Shown here piece after piece: positions 25,090 through 34,419 of a stretch of 64,000 bases of DNA. Made by a program: the position numbers and the translations under genes. The stretch is from Coriobacteriales bacterium (lineage in GTDB: Bacteria > Actinomycetota > Coriobacteriia > Coriobacteriales > Atopobiaceae). The notes beneath the pieces are model-generated. The model ran no database searches. It worked only from the letters and a program-made list of their open reading frames with translations, and was not told the DNA's origin. The stretch covers positions 1 through 64,000 of the forward strand of contig JAUMWN010000001.1 of assembly GCA_030529625.1 (NCBI GenBank), written 5' to 3'. How positions within the stretch are numbered: position 1 is the stretch's first letter; the number at the start of each line of letters is the position of its first letter.

Positions 25090-26453
25090 CGAGGATTTCC
25101 CATGGGCGTTCCAGAGAGGTACCAGGTTCTCGCCTGGTCAACGCGCACGTCCACCAGCTTGCCTATGTATGACTGCGCTGAGTCACCCTCAGGAAGCGCA
25201 AAGTGCACGGTCTGGTTCTTCCTGCTGTGCCCAACCAGTATGTCGTCATTGCGCTTCGAGGTGCCTTCCACCAGGACCTCGACCGTATTATGCAAATCGA
25301 TCTGATTCGCGTCGAACGAGAGTCGCATGACCAAAGCAGCCAGGCAGTCAAAGCGCCGCTGAATAACCTTGCGCGGCGTATTGTCGACCATCTTGGCCGC
25401 TGGTGTCCCAGGTCGCCGTGAGTAGATGAATGTGTATGCCGAGGAGAACCCAACCTCGCACATGAGCGTGAGGGTATCCAAGAAGTCGGCCTCCTCCTCG
25501 CCAGGAAAACCTACGATGACGTCGGTAGAAAGGGCAAGCTCCGGCATGGCCTCACGCAAAGCCCGCGCAAGCTCCAGGTACTGCTCGCGCGTATACGTGC
25601 GGTTCATAGCCTTGAGCACACGCGTAGATCCGCTTTGCACGGCAAGGTGCAGATGCGGCATGACGGCCTGGTTTCGCGCCATGGCGTCTATAACCTCACC
25701 ATTGAGGTCCTTGGGGTTGGATGAGGTAAAGCGCACCCGCTCGATTCCCGTTGCGCACACGCAATCAAGTAGCTGTGCAAAACGAGGGCTGCCGTAGAGG
25801 TCCCGTCCGTAAGAGTTGACGTTTTGCCCCAGGAGCGTAATCTCTCTGGTTCCCTCGTCAACAAGGTGCTCGCACTCCCGCACGATGGCCTCCAGAGGAC
25901 GACTCGTCTCGCGACCTCTCACGTGCGGCACGATGCAATAGGTGCAAAAGTTGTTGCATCCCGTCATTATGGGCACCCACGCGCGAAACGGTTGGTCTCG
26001 CTTCGTGGGAAGGTCCGTTGAGAATCCCTCGTAGTCCTCTCGTGTGTCTGCGACCACAGCCTTGCCGTCGCCGGAAAACGCATCCTGCAACAGGGCGGGC
26101 AAGGTCGCAATGGCACTGGTGCCAAACACGACGTTAGCGTTGGGGATGTGCTTTCGAATGGTTGCGCCATCACGTTGGGCAATGCAGCCCCCTATGGCAA
26201 CGATCCGCTTCCCACAAGGAGGTTCTGGTGCGCTTATGAGCGAGGTGGCCTGCCCATACAACTTCGTGTCGGCATGCTCGCGTACGCAGCAGGTCATAAA
26301 CACCACGATGTCGGCGTCTGCAGTGTTGCGCGCCTCTACACAACCACAAGACTCGAGGAGCCCGCGAACGCGCTCCGAGTCGTGCAGGTTCATCTGGCAC
26401 CCAAAGGTGCGCACTAGGTAGGTTTTGCCAACGAGCACGGGGAACTCGGCCAT
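25086..26453 (-). CDS. miaB: tRNA-2-methylthio-N6-dimethylallyladenosine synthase MiaB
   Basis: A 455-aa radical-SAM methylthiotransferase converting i6A37 to ms2i6A37. The N-terminal UPF0004 domain provides three Cys for the auxiliary cluster (FGCQMN, CCVREHA, GGCIAQR). The radical SAM cluster motif is CNNFCTYC (about residue 169). A C-terminal TRAM domain (about 385-447) binds tRNA. The start codon lies next to the spoVS stop, and the stop overlaps miaA; all three share one transcript by layout. Confidence 0.96.
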   Translation of the reverse strand: MAEFPVLVGKTYLVRTFGCQMNLHDSERVRGLLESCGCVEARNTADADIVVFMTCCVREHADTKLYGQATSLISAPEPPCGKRIVAIGGCIAQRDGATIRKHIPNANVVFGTSAIATLPALLQDAFSGDGKAVVADTREDYEGFSTDLPTKRDQPFRAWVPIMTGCNNFCTYCIVPHVRGRETSRPLEAIVRECEHLVDEGTREITLLGQNVNSYGRDLYGSPRFAQLLDCVCATGIERVRFTSSNPKDLNGEVIDAMARNQAVMPHLHLAVQSGSTRVLKAMNRTYTREQYLELARALREAMPELALSTDVIVGFPGEEEADFLDTLTLMCEVGFSSAYTFIYSRRPGTPAAKMVDNTPRKVIQRRFDCLAALVMRLSFDANQIDLHNTVEVLVEGTSKRNDDILVGHSRKNQTVHFALPEGDSAQSYIGKLVDVRVDQARTWYLSGTPMGNPR

Positions 26454-26780
26454 TTAGCGAACAGGCTCCACATGACCGCTCGAGGACCCCACAGAAGCAT
26501 TGCCGGACTGACGAGATATGTCGTGCACGTAGATGGCAATGCGGATGGCCGTCCTGCTCTCTCCACCAATCTCTATGTCGCTAAAGGTGGGAGCGCATGA
26601 AATGTCCACGCCAGTGGGGATAAGGAAGCCACGCGCGATGGCAATTGCCTTGATGGCCTGATTAACGGCACCGGCACCCACACACTGGATGTTTACGGGT
26701 ACGCCATCCTTAACCATGCCCGCAATTGCCCCGGCGACCGAGGCTGGTGAGGACTTGCTGGATACTTTGAGAAAATCCAT
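26454..26780 (-). CDS. spoVS: Stage V sporulation protein S (SpoVS) family protein
   Basis: A 108-aa protein. The core of about 86 residues matches the small, highly conserved SpoVS family: LKVSSKSSPASVAGAIAGMV, then QCVGAGAVNQAIKAIAIARGFL and SDIEIGGESRTAIRIAIYV. In Bacillus SpoVS acts in coat assembly and septation; the family also occurs in non-sporulating bacteria, where its role is unclear. A Ser/Gly-rich tail of about 20 residues extends beyond the usual length. The ATG at 26780 has AGGAG seven bases upstream. The position between rny and miaB is the same as in Bacillus. Confidence 0.92.
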   Translation of the reverse strand: MDFLKVSSKSSPASVAGAIAGMVKDGVPVNIQCVGAGAVNQAIKAIAIARGFLIPTGVDISCAPTFSDIEIGGESRTAIRIAIYVHDISRQSGNASVGSSSGHVEPVR

Positions 26781-26873
26781 GTTACTACTCCTAGGCACGC
26801 ATGCGCCTATCGCACGTTTTTGCTTCGGTGGTCAAACAATGTTTCAATTCTACATACAATTACAAAAAAAGAA

Positions 26874-26888
26874 AAGGATATATTCCTT
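26874..26888. promoter_or_regulatory. Short palindrome in an AT-rich region upstream of spoVS
   Basis: AAGGA-TATAT-TCCTT forms a 15-base palindrome inside the most AT-rich stretch of the neighbourhood (about 26820-26920). It is about 95 bases before spoVS. A regulator site or a start-proximal structure is possible; nothing identifies the factor. Confidence 0.3.
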
Positions 26889-26925
26889 AATCCGGCAATC
26901 ATTTTGGAAAAAGGCATTGATTTAC

Positions 26926-27027
26926 GTGTCCTTTAGGGAAGAGCTACCTTTGGGACACGCTCGGTAACGCTTACGCCGCGGCATACCCTGCCCAGTGTCC
27001 CAAAGGTAGCTCTTCCCTAAAGGACAC
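26926..27027. repeat. 102-bp double-palindrome hairpin element, copy B
   Basis: Arms at 26926-26958 and 26995-27027 (33 bases each) enclose a 36-base loop. The arms show GAGCTACC paired with GGTAGCTC where copy A at 6065 has GAGGTACC paired with GGTACCTC. This is a change on both sides that keeps pairing. The loops share about two thirds of positions. It lies between the GHKL ATPase stop and spoVS, and probably separates their transcription. Confidence 0.85.
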
Positions 27028-27036
27028 CCCTCACCG

Positions 27037-28122
27037 TCACTCGTCCTCGGCATAGGGAATGCTCACAACGAGGCGTCCGTCCACGCAACGCACGCTGGGC
27101 TCTGCCACAGGCACCACGTAGTATCGGCTCGCCACACGATTAAAGGCCGCGGTACAGGCCCGCACCAAAAGCTCCCGGTCCTCCTCGCTCAAGGGGAGAG
27201 TTCTCTGTGAGGGCACTTGATGCCGGTGACCCTTGGCCGCATCCCGAGGTCTCACCTGTGCCAGCACGTTCCTCAAGGGAGCGATTTCGTAGCGTATGAT
27301 GCGGTGGGCCGTGCGATCCGACATTTCCATTCCCATTTGGGACGCCACAGCGGCAAGCTCGCGAGCGTCCTTGGCACATGCGGGCATCGCAACGATGGGA
27401 ACCGCATCGTCATCCTCACGCCCCTCCAAAACGTTTGTGCCATAGGACTCCACAGCGTGCTTTCGCATGGTTGCGAGTATCTCAGAGGGAAGACCACAGT
27501 ATACGTTGCACGCATCCTTAGACTCGAGGGCGAATTCAACGCAGGCACGCACGATGTTCCTTGGGCCCCGCACAACAGTATCTCCCTGCCCGCCAGCGGC
27601 CAACGTAGGCCATGTGGACTGGTCGGCACGCTCCTTAATGGTGCCCACGTCGAATCTTACCTGTATAACGCTGCCCATTCCAACGCGCGAGAGCACCACA
27701 CGGGCTTCCTGTGCGTTCTCACGTATTGAGAACAGCGCCATACCCCTACCGTGCACGCCCCACTTGTCCATGAGCATGGTGTCGAGCTTTGAGGTTACAC
27801 GCGCGTCAAAGATGCGGCTGGTAAGATGTGGCGGTATGCCGGAGCCGTTGTCCACGATGGTGAGGGTACGGCAGTCTCCCTCACGAGAGGATGCAAGGTA
27901 TATGCTGGTGGCCCCGGCATCGCGTGCGTTGCGCAGAAGCTCTATGGCAGCATCCTCAACACAGCGTATGTCGTGCTTGGCCTGCCTGCGTTCGGCCTCT
28001 GCGACCCTGAGCCGCACGAAGCCGTCGCCAAGGCGCTCCTCCACACGCAAACCGTCACCGCCCGAAAGGGCGGTGACGAATCCCAGCAGATCCTGTGTTT
28101 GGGCTTGGCGTTCCTCAGACAA
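27037..28122 (-). CDS. GHKL-type ATPase domain protein, MutL-like N-terminus
   Basis: A 361-aa protein with the Bergerat ATP-binding fold. The N-box is VEDAAIELLRNARDAGA (about residues 55-71), the G1 box is IVDNGSGIPP (about 89-98), and the G2 area is WGVHGRGMALFSI (about 120-132). This order fits MutL and Hsp90-like ATPases. The protein lacks the long MutL dimerisation part, and no mutS is adjacent. The C-terminal ~150 residues match nothing I recognise. The TTG start lies 2 bases after the rny stop. In Firmicutes mutS/mutL lie close by in this region, so a divergent MutL relative is possible. Confidence 0.7.
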   Translation of the reverse strand: MSEERQAQTQDLLGFVTALSGGDGLRVEERLGDGFVRLRVAEAERRQAKHDIRCVEDAAIELLRNARDAGATSIYLASSREGDCRTLTIVDNGSGIPPHLTSRIFDARVTSKLDTMLMDKWGVHGRGMALFSIRENAQEARVVLSRVGMGSVIQVRFDVGTIKERADQSTWPTLAAGGQGDTVVRGPRNIVRACVEFALESKDACNVYCGLPSEILATMRKHAVESYGTNVLEGREDDDAVPIVAMPACAKDARELAAVASQMGMEMSDRTAHRIIRYEIAPLRNVLAQVRPRDAAKGHRHQVPSQRTLPLSEEDRELLVRACTAAFNRVASRYYVVPVAEPSVRCVDGRLVVSIPYAEDE

Positions 28123-28124
28123 TG

Positions 28125-29681
28125 CTACTTCGCAATGCCAATCGCGCGTGACTCGCGAATCACCACCACGCGTACCTGACCCGGATACTCCATCTCGTCC
28201 TCAATCTGGTTCGCGATGTCGTGCGCGAGCACCGTTGCCTGCGCGTCGGATATCTTGCTCGGCTCAACCATCACGTGCAGCTCGCGACCAGCCTGCATGG
28301 CATAGGTTCTCTCCACACCGTCATGCGCGTTGGAAATCTGCTCAAGCTTCTCAAGACGCTTTATGTAGGCCTCAGCCGACTCGCGGCGCGCGCCCGGCCG
28401 TGCGGCAGAGATGGCATCTGCTGCCTGCACCAAGACGTCCAGGACGGTGTCGGGCTCCACATCGGCATGGTGTGCCTCTATGGCATGTACGATGGCGGGA
28501 CGCTCCCCATAGCGCCGCGCAAGATCTGCGCCGATAATGGCGTGGGGACCCTCCACTTCGTGGTCAATGGCCTTGCCCAGGTCGTGCAGCAAACCGGCAC
28601 GCTTGGCAGGCGCGCAATCAAGCCCCAGCTCTGAGGCCATGGTGCCGCAGAGCGCCGACACCTGCACGGAGTGCTGCAGGACGTTTTGGCCAAACGACGT
28701 GCGATAGCGCAGAGATCCAAGCGTCTTGATGAGCTCCGGGTGCAGGTCGTGTATTCCCGCATCAAAGGAGGCTTGTTCGCCGGCCTCTTGGATGCGCTCG
28801 TTCACGAGCTTCTCGGCCTTCTTATACATCTCCTCGATGCGAGCCGGGTGTATGCGACCGTCAGCGATGAGGTTTTCCAGCGTCACGCGCGCCGTCTCTC
28901 GACGTACAGGGCTAAAGCTGGACAGGATGACGGTCTCGGGGGTGTCGTCTATTACCAGCGTAACACCGGTTACCTGCTCGAAGGTGCGAATGTTGCGTCC
29001 CTCACGGCCAATGATGCGACCCTTGAGGTCATCTGAGGGAATGTGCACGGAGGTTACGGTAATCTCCCCCGCCTGGTCTGCGGCACAGCGCTGGATGGCC
29101 GTCGACACGATTTCGCGTGCCGTCTTGTCGGCCTGCGCACGCACGCGCTGCTCCGACTCACGTAGAATCTGTGCCTCGTCACGCACGGTCTCCTCGCGCA
29201 CGCGGTCCAGAATCTCCTTGTGGGCGTCCTCCTTGGTGAGTGCCGAGATACGCTCCAGCTCAGCCTCCTGCGAAGCATAGAGCTTGTCCACCTCATTGCG
29301 CCTCTTGTCCAGGGAGCTTTGCATGCTCGACAACTGGCCCTCGCGCTTGTCGAGCACCTCGTTGCGCTTGTCCAAGGACTCCTCGCGCTGCATGATGCGG
29401 TTTTCCATACGCTCAAGCTCGCCCTTGCGACGCTTCTCCTCAGCCTCGTTCTCCTGCCTTTGCTTGAGAATCTCTTCCTTGGCTTCCAGCATGGCGCTCT
29501 TTCGCGCGGTCTCGGCAGCGCTTTGGGCCTCCGCGGTAATCCGTGCGGCCTCCTCGTTTGCCATTTGCACCTTGCGCTCGGCATCCAGCACGCGTGCGCT
29601 GTTCTTGTTCGTGGCGACGAAGAAGGCCACTATGCCTCCCACCACGATGCCTATTAACACTCCAATAACGATTTCTACCAT
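28125..29681 (-). CDS. rny: Ribonuclease Y
   Basis: A 518-aa membrane-anchored endoribonuclease that starts mRNA decay. An N-terminal membrane helix (residues 1-25) leads into a long Glu/Arg-rich coiled coil (about 30-200). A KH domain follows with the GRIIGREGRNIRTFE segment, and then an HD domain with HDLGKAIDHE (about 358) and EAHHADVEPDT. Length is standard. The ATG at 29681 has GAGGAG five bases upstream. It follows recX and precedes the GHKL ATPase. PNPase and RNase J are also encoded in this window. Confidence 0.97.
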   Translation of the reverse strand: MVEIVIGVLIGIVVGGIVAFFVATNKNSARVLDAERKVQMANEEAARITAEAQSAAETARKSAMLEAKEEILKQRQENEAEEKRRKGELERMENRIMQREESLDKRNEVLDKREGQLSSMQSSLDKRRNEVDKLYASQEAELERISALTKEDAHKEILDRVREETVRDEAQILRESEQRVRAQADKTAREIVSTAIQRCAADQAGEITVTSVHIPSDDLKGRIIGREGRNIRTFEQVTGVTLVIDDTPETVILSSFSPVRRETARVTLENLIADGRIHPARIEEMYKKAEKLVNERIQEAGEQASFDAGIHDLHPELIKTLGSLRYRTSFGQNVLQHSVQVSALCGTMASELGLDCAPAKRAGLLHDLGKAIDHEVEGPHAIIGADLARRYGERPAIVHAIEAHHADVEPDTVLDVLVQAADAISAARPGARRESAEAYIKRLEKLEQISNAHDGVERTYAMQAGRELHVMVEPSKISDAQATVLAHDIANQIEDEMEYPGQVRVVVIRESRAIGIAK

Positions 29682-29722
29682 GGCGGCTCCTCTAGTAAGC
29701 AAGTTAGATGCATATGTAAGCG

Positions 29723-29745
29723 GCCGCACGAAATCACCGTGCGGC
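29723..29745 (-). promoter_or_regulatory. Hairpin in the rny 5' leader
   Basis: GCCGCACG and CGTGCGGC pair perfectly (8 bp) around a 7-base loop, 42 bases before the rny start codon. It could stabilise or autoregulate the mRNA. No U-tract follows, so it is not a terminator. Confidence 0.4.
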
Positions 29746-29925
29746 ACCCGCCATCCGAGGTAGTACTGGCCACCGTGCCGAACAAGAATAATGTTTTGTA
29801 AAAACGCTCAAACAATAATCCGTTGCGGTTAGCAGCGGACAAGGTTATCTCAAATGACAAGCTCAATAGTATGATTGGTATGAATGCATGTCAAACTCCG
29901 CCAAGTGATTGTTGCGTGAATATAG

Positions 29926-29955
29926 AAAAAACGCATGCATTCGCAACGGCGAAGC
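29926..29955 (-). terminator. Probable terminator after recX
   Basis: On the minus strand, GCTTCGC-CGTT-GCGAATGC forms a 7-bp stem with one bulge (29937-29955). A run of six U (29926-29931) follows five bases later. It is about 30 bases past the recX stop. Confidence 0.5.
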
Positions 29956-29982
29956 CCACACGAGGAACTGGCCCCGTTGGGC

Positions 29983-30654
29983 CTACTCCTCTTCCAACAC
30001 CAGCCTGGCCGCATCCATGGCCACGTGCTGCGCGAATCCCCTTCCCATAAGAAAGCGAACCAACTTACCAAACTCGTTAGGCGGTCTCACTCGCTTGCGA
30101 CGGGCAACGTCTACTGCGCGGTCAAGCTCTTCCTCCACGTCCACAAAGCCGTGTGGCCAATCGGTGATCTCGGATGTTCGAATTCCTCGCTGCTCCAATG
30201 CGCGCTCTATGCGGCGAAGGCCCCACCCGGCGGAAAGCTTCGATCGCACGAACACCTCGGTAAACCGCGTGTCGCTTACCAGGTTGGCACGTCTGAGGTC
30301 CTGCACGACCGTGTCGCACACGTCCTTGGAGTACCCACAGTCCCTCAGCTTTGTGAGCAACTCACGACTCGCATACTCGCGCTTTTGCAGCAGCCGCAGG
30401 CAATAAGCCTTGGCCATGGACATGCTCGTGTGCTCGAGCCGCTCCATGAGTGCCTGTCGGGATTCAAATTGCGCATGCCGTAGCTGGGGATCCCGTTGTA
30501 TGGCATTCGCGACCTGTCGCGGTATGGCAAGGTATTCATGCTCTCCCGCACGCTCTATCACGAGCGTGTCCTTTGGACGGGACCCGCCCCACTGGGGACG
30601 GGTCCTGTCATCCTTGAGAACTTGCCAAGTGAGCATGCTAGTAACGCGCGTCAC
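29983..30654 (-). CDS. recX: Regulatory protein RecX
   Basis: A 223-aa modulator of RecA filament activity. The C-terminal ~150 residues show RecX three-helix repeats: [38 protein letters not shown], then [34 protein letters not shown], and a third, weaker one. The N-terminal 60 residues are an extension common in actinobacterial RecX. The GTG start overlaps the recA stop (GTGA), the standard recA-recX arrangement, so it is SOS-induced with recA. Confidence 0.92.
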   Translation of the reverse strand: MTRVTSMLTWQVLKDDRTRPQWGGSRPKDTLVIERAGEHEYLAIPRQVANAIQRDPQLRHAQFESRQALMERLEHTSMSMAKAYCLRLLQKREYASRELLTKLRDCGYSKDVCDTVVQDLRRANLVSDTRFTEVFVRSKLSAGWGLRRIERALEQRGIRTSEITDWPHGFVDVEEELDRAVDVARRKRVRPPNEFGKLVRFLMGRGFAQHVAMDAARLVLEEE

Positions 30655-31757
30655 TGTGCTTCGCTTGTCTCGGCAAACTCGCTATAGTCGAGGTCGGGCT
30701 CGCCCACGCGTTCGTCACCTAGCTCCAGGCCGCATGCCACACGCACCTCGTGATCCACCTTGTCACGCAGTTCGGGGTGCTCCATGAGGAATTGCTTGGC
30801 AGCCTCCCGGCCCTGTCCCAGTCGATCATCTCCGTATGAGAACCATGTGCCGGACTTTTCGATGATGTCGTACTCCACGGCCAAGTCCAGGATCGAACCC
30901 TCTTTGGAGATTCCCGTTCCGTACATGATGTCGAACTCTGCCTGCTTGAACGGTGGCGCAACCTTGTTCTTGACCACCTTTACCCTGGCACGCATGCCCA
31001 GTATCTCGCCGTCACGCTTAATACTGTCTATGCGTCGTATGTCCATGCGTACCGTGGAGAAGAACTTGAGCGCGCGGCCGCCTGGCGTGGTCTCGGGGTT
31101 GCCAAACATCACGCCAATCTTCTCGCGAAGCTGGTTGATGAATATGCACGTTGTGTTTGACTTCGAGAGAGAGCCAGCAAGCTTGCGCAGTGCCTGACTC
31201 ATGAGCCTCGCCTGAAGTCCTACGGACGTGTCGCCAATCTCCCCCTCGATTTCTGCACGCGGAACCAATGCCGCAACAGAGTCGATCACCACGACGTCTA
31301 TGGCACCTGAGCGTACGAGCATGTCGCAAATCTCGAGTGCCTGCTCGCCAGTGTCGGGCTGAGATATGAGCACCTCGTCGATGTCCACGCCAATGCGGGC
31401 CGCGTATCCAGGATCCAATGCATGCTCGGCGTCGATAAAGGCCACCACACCACCCATTGCCTGTGCCTCGGCAAGAATCTCCAGCGAGAGCGTGGTCTTT
31501 CCCGAGGACTCTGGACCATAGATCTCGATGATACGACCGCGAGGTACGCCACCGATGCCAAGGGCTGCGTCGAGTGCGATAGATCCGGTTGGGATCGCCT
31601 CTACCTCCAGCTCCGGACCACCGTCACCAAACTTCATAATCGCGCCCTTGCCAAAGCGCTTCTCGATTTCCTTGGTGGTGCTCTCTATTACTTTCTCGCG
31701 TTCCTCACCATAGGTGCGGGGGCGTATTTCCCTGCTAACGCCTTTGCTTCGTGCCAT
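30651..31757 (-). CDS. recA: Recombinase RecA
   Basis: A 368-aa DNA recombinase and SOS coprotease. The Walker A motif is GPESSGKTT (about residue 75), with [16 protein letters not shown] and [15 protein letters not shown] (Walker B) following. The L2/[31 protein letters not shown] region is intact. Length is normal. The ATG at 31757 has AAGGAAG upstream. The promoter contains a perfect SOS box, and recX follows with a GTGA overlap. The upstream neighbour on this strand would be cinA, but 3.6 kb separates them. Confidence 0.98.
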   Translation of the reverse strand: MARSKGVSREIRPRTYGEEREKVIESTTKEIEKRFGKGAIMKFGDGGPELEVEAIPTGSIALDAALGIGGVPRGRIIEIYGPESSGKTTLSLEILAEAQAMGGVVAFIDAEHALDPGYAARIGVDIDEVLISQPDTGEQALEICDMLVRSGAIDVVVIDSVAALVPRAEIEGEIGDTSVGLQARLMSQALRKLAGSLSKSNTTCIFINQLREKIGVMFGNPETTPGGRALKFFSTVRMDIRRIDSIKRDGEILGMRARVKVVKNKVAPPFKQAEFDIMYGTGISKEGSILDLAVEYDIIEKSGTWFSYGDDRLGQGREAAKQFLMEHPELRDKVDHEVRVACGLELGDERVGEPDLDYSEFAETSEAQ

Positions 31758-31785
31758 AGTGCTTCCTTTCTCTTGTGCGATAAGC

Positions 31786-31814
31786 ATAATACAACGAACA
31801 ACCGTTCGTTGCAA
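31786..31814 (-). promoter_or_regulatory. recA promoter with perfect SOS box
   Basis: On the minus strand TTGCAA (31809-31814) and TATTAT (31786-31791) are 17 bases apart. The LexA box CGAACAACCGTTCG (31795-31808), a perfect CGAACN4GTTCG, fills the spacer, so LexA binding would exclude RNA polymerase. Confidence 0.85.
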
Positions 31815-32008
31815 GCCGGCATGGCGTGATTCTAGCAGGTGCCAAAACGCCAATTGCACACTCAGAGAACAGCAATTGCGCAGCAGCTTTGTAAGCGTGC
31901 AGCGGTTCTATTGCGATACCAGCTTCGTTGCGTAATTGTTTTAACGAACATGCCGTGCATCATGCGAAACGAGAATATTTTGTTTGCCCAGGAACCAGTG
32001 GGCTGAGG

Positions 32009-32032
32009 GGCAGACAAAGGGGGCAGTCCCCC
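32009..32032. repeat. GGGGACTGTCCCC-family repeat, single arm
   Basis: GGCAGACAAAGGGGGCAGTCCCCC, one arm of the element seen at 2666-2740, with the same outer word GGCAGACAAAG. No facing arm is found nearby, so this is a solo or decayed copy. Confidence 0.65.
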
Positions 32033-32231
32033 GAGTCTACCTGTGCAATCCTTGCTCATCGTGGACCTTACGACGCCTCTGCAAGTAAGACATCTCCTAA
32101 GGCCACCCACAATCAGGCCGTGATGGTATACACTAGATTTATCACCATAATAAGACAGTAATCCGCAAGAAGGCGTCCGGGAACGAACGTGCGCCTTGCG
32201 GCTCCAACCGTGCGAAAGGAAACGCCCTGGC

Positions 32232-34412
32232 ATGTGGAAGATACTGTTAAAGACAGTTCCGGTAAACCTAAGACGCGACATGGGGACCTACATCCTCATG
32301 GGAGTTCTCGTTGCGGTCGGCATGTACATCGCCGCCGCGAGTGCGGGCCTTACCTACTCCTACTATATGGCCTACGAGGAGAATAACCGCATCTCGAACA
32401 GCGAGGATGGGCAGTTCGAGGTGATGGAGCCGCTAAACACGCAAGAGGAACAGGCGATTCGGCAACGGGGATACACGCTTGAGCGGGCATTCTGTTTTGA
32501 TGCCGTCCTAGACAACGATTCGGTGTTGCGTGTTACGAAACCGAGGCAGTCGATTGACTGCATCGTGTTGGACGACGGAACGCTTCCGCAAACGGATACG
32601 GAAGCGGTTCTGGAGAAATGCTATGCGTACTATCACGAGCTCGGCGTGTCTGACAGCGTGCGCGTGGCGGACAAGAGCCTGCGCATTTCTGGTATCGGCT
32701 CCGTATCGGATTACGACATGCCCTCCGTAAGAATGTCCGATTTCAGTTCCGACAGCGAGGCCTTTGGCCTCATCTTCGTTACCGAAGACTGCTACCAGAG
32801 GCTTCTCTCGGCTCTTGGGAGCAACACCAGGGAATCGTATGTGTACGCATACAAGCTAGCCGAGGGCACGTCCGACGCGGACCTCAGACGTCTGCTCGTT
32901 GATGACCTCGGGCTACTCCCACGCCTGAGAACCTTCGTGCCCGCATAGAACAACAACCGCATAGGCTCTGGCAAAGACGACAATTCTGTCTATGCCTTTG
33001 CGGGAATGATTGTTGGCGTTGGTCTCATGATTCTGATTTCCGTGGTCTTCTTTATTCGCGTCCAGTTTTCGCTCGACAAGCAGAGCCCGTCCATCGGCGC
33101 CCTGCTGGCCATGGGAGTAAAAAAGCGCGACATCTTCCCCATGCTGCTTCTCCCCTTTGCCATGGTAGCCTTTGCAGGCGGCCTTGCCGGCTTTGTCCTG
33201 AGCTGCGTCTTTCCGCTGGCTGAGCTGGTGGAAAGCGAAGGCTTCTATTCCATCCCCCAGATTCCCATGGTCACGCATCCGCTCATTTTTGTGTATAGCG
33301 CGCTTGTGCCGCCGCTCATTTGCACCCTGATCAACGTGCTTCTCATGCGCAAGAAGATGACGCAGTCAGCGGGGACGTTGCTTGCATCGTCCCACGAGAG
33401 CACGAACGGGCTTGGCGGCATCACCTTGTCCATAGTGGTCGGAAGCCTTCTGGCCGCATTGGTATTTATGATGGGGCGCGGTGTAGGGAGCTACAGCGCA
33501 ACCGTGGCCGAACGCATTCCAGTCGAGGTCAAATACGAGTACGCCTACGAACTGGCGGAATAGCAGCCGGAGGTTCCCGTAGGTGCGCAGGGGGCGTTTA
33601 CGTATACGTTTGCGGCCGAGAACTACGGCTATGTTCGCGACGTACCGTTTATTGGCATAGAGCCTACCAACACCTACTTCGATGCGCCGGTGGAGGACCT
33701 CGACGGAGCCGTTATTATTAGCTCTGCCGTGGCAAGCAGGAATGGACTGCAGGCTGGCGACGAGCTGTCGGTGTTCGACCCGCTTACCGGAGAGACACAT
33801 GTGTTTAGCATCAAAGGCGTGACGGACTACAACGCACAGCTTGCGGTGTTTATGGACATCGGCGACCTGCGTTCACATCTTGGCAGGGATGGCGTTGCGT
33901 TTAACACGGTGTACTCGAACGGGCCGCTCGACTTCTCCGGGGACCAGTTGCTTGGTGTAACCACAAAGGAGGGGCTGATTGCCCCGGTAAAAAAGCTGGA
34001 AATCGAGGTGGCGTCGAGCAGGAACGTCTTATGGACGCTGGCCATCCTGTTCTACGGCGTCATGATGATCTATCTTATTCAGTTTGCGGTGGTTCGAAAG
34101 CGACGAGACATTGCCTGCCTGTCGGCTCTTGGCTACACAAGCGGCAAGCTGACATGGATGGTAACGAGCAAGCTTGTGGCCTTGGCCTGCGTGAGTGCGG
34201 CCGTCAGTCTGTATGTGGGATACCGCATTTCCTTGCTGCTGATGCCCGTGCTCATTGCATCGACGCCCATCGGGCTCCTGCTCGACTACAGCCTGCCAGA
34301 GTTTTTCGTGCACCTTATGGGTGCTGTTGCAATCATTCTGCTCTCCGTGCTCTTTGGCTCGATTCGCATCGCACGCACGGACAACCTCTACTATTTGAGA
34401 AACAGGGAGTGA
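32232..34412 (+). pseudogene. FtsX-like ABC transporter permease interrupted by two in-frame TAG codons
   Basis: One uninterrupted frame of 726 sense positions runs from the ATG at 32232 to TGA at 34412 except for TAG at 32946-32948 and TAG at 33561-33563. Read through, it has a membrane helix near the N-terminus (MGTYILMGVLVAVGMYIAAASAG), an extracellular domain, four central helices, a second extracellular domain and three C-terminal helices, the two-module MacB/FtsX plan. No frameshift or deletion is seen, and the codons between the stops look normal. Two recent nonsense mutations are the simplest reading; amber readthrough is an alternative. The ATP-binding partner follows after 7 bases. 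Confidence 0.75.
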
Positions 34413-34419
34413 TACGGTC

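Larger units (their letters stand above)
29682..29982. other. 301-bp intergenic region between recX and rny
   Basis: It contains a recX terminator candidate at one end and a perfect 8-bp hairpin in the rny leader at the other (both listed). The middle is AT-richer than its surroundings and should hold the rny promoter, but no unambiguous -35/-10 pair stands out. No credible small gene was found. Confidence 0.5.
31758..32231. other. 474-bp divergent intergenic region between recA and the ABC transporter
   Basis: The left 60 bases hold the recA SOS promoter. A single-arm GGGGGCAGTCCCCC repeat lies at 32009-32032. The rest is AT-richer and contains no convincing gene. The 3' part must hold the promoter for the rightward transporter genes; an ATAATA hexamer near 32147 is the only visible -10 candidate. 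Confidence 0.5.
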
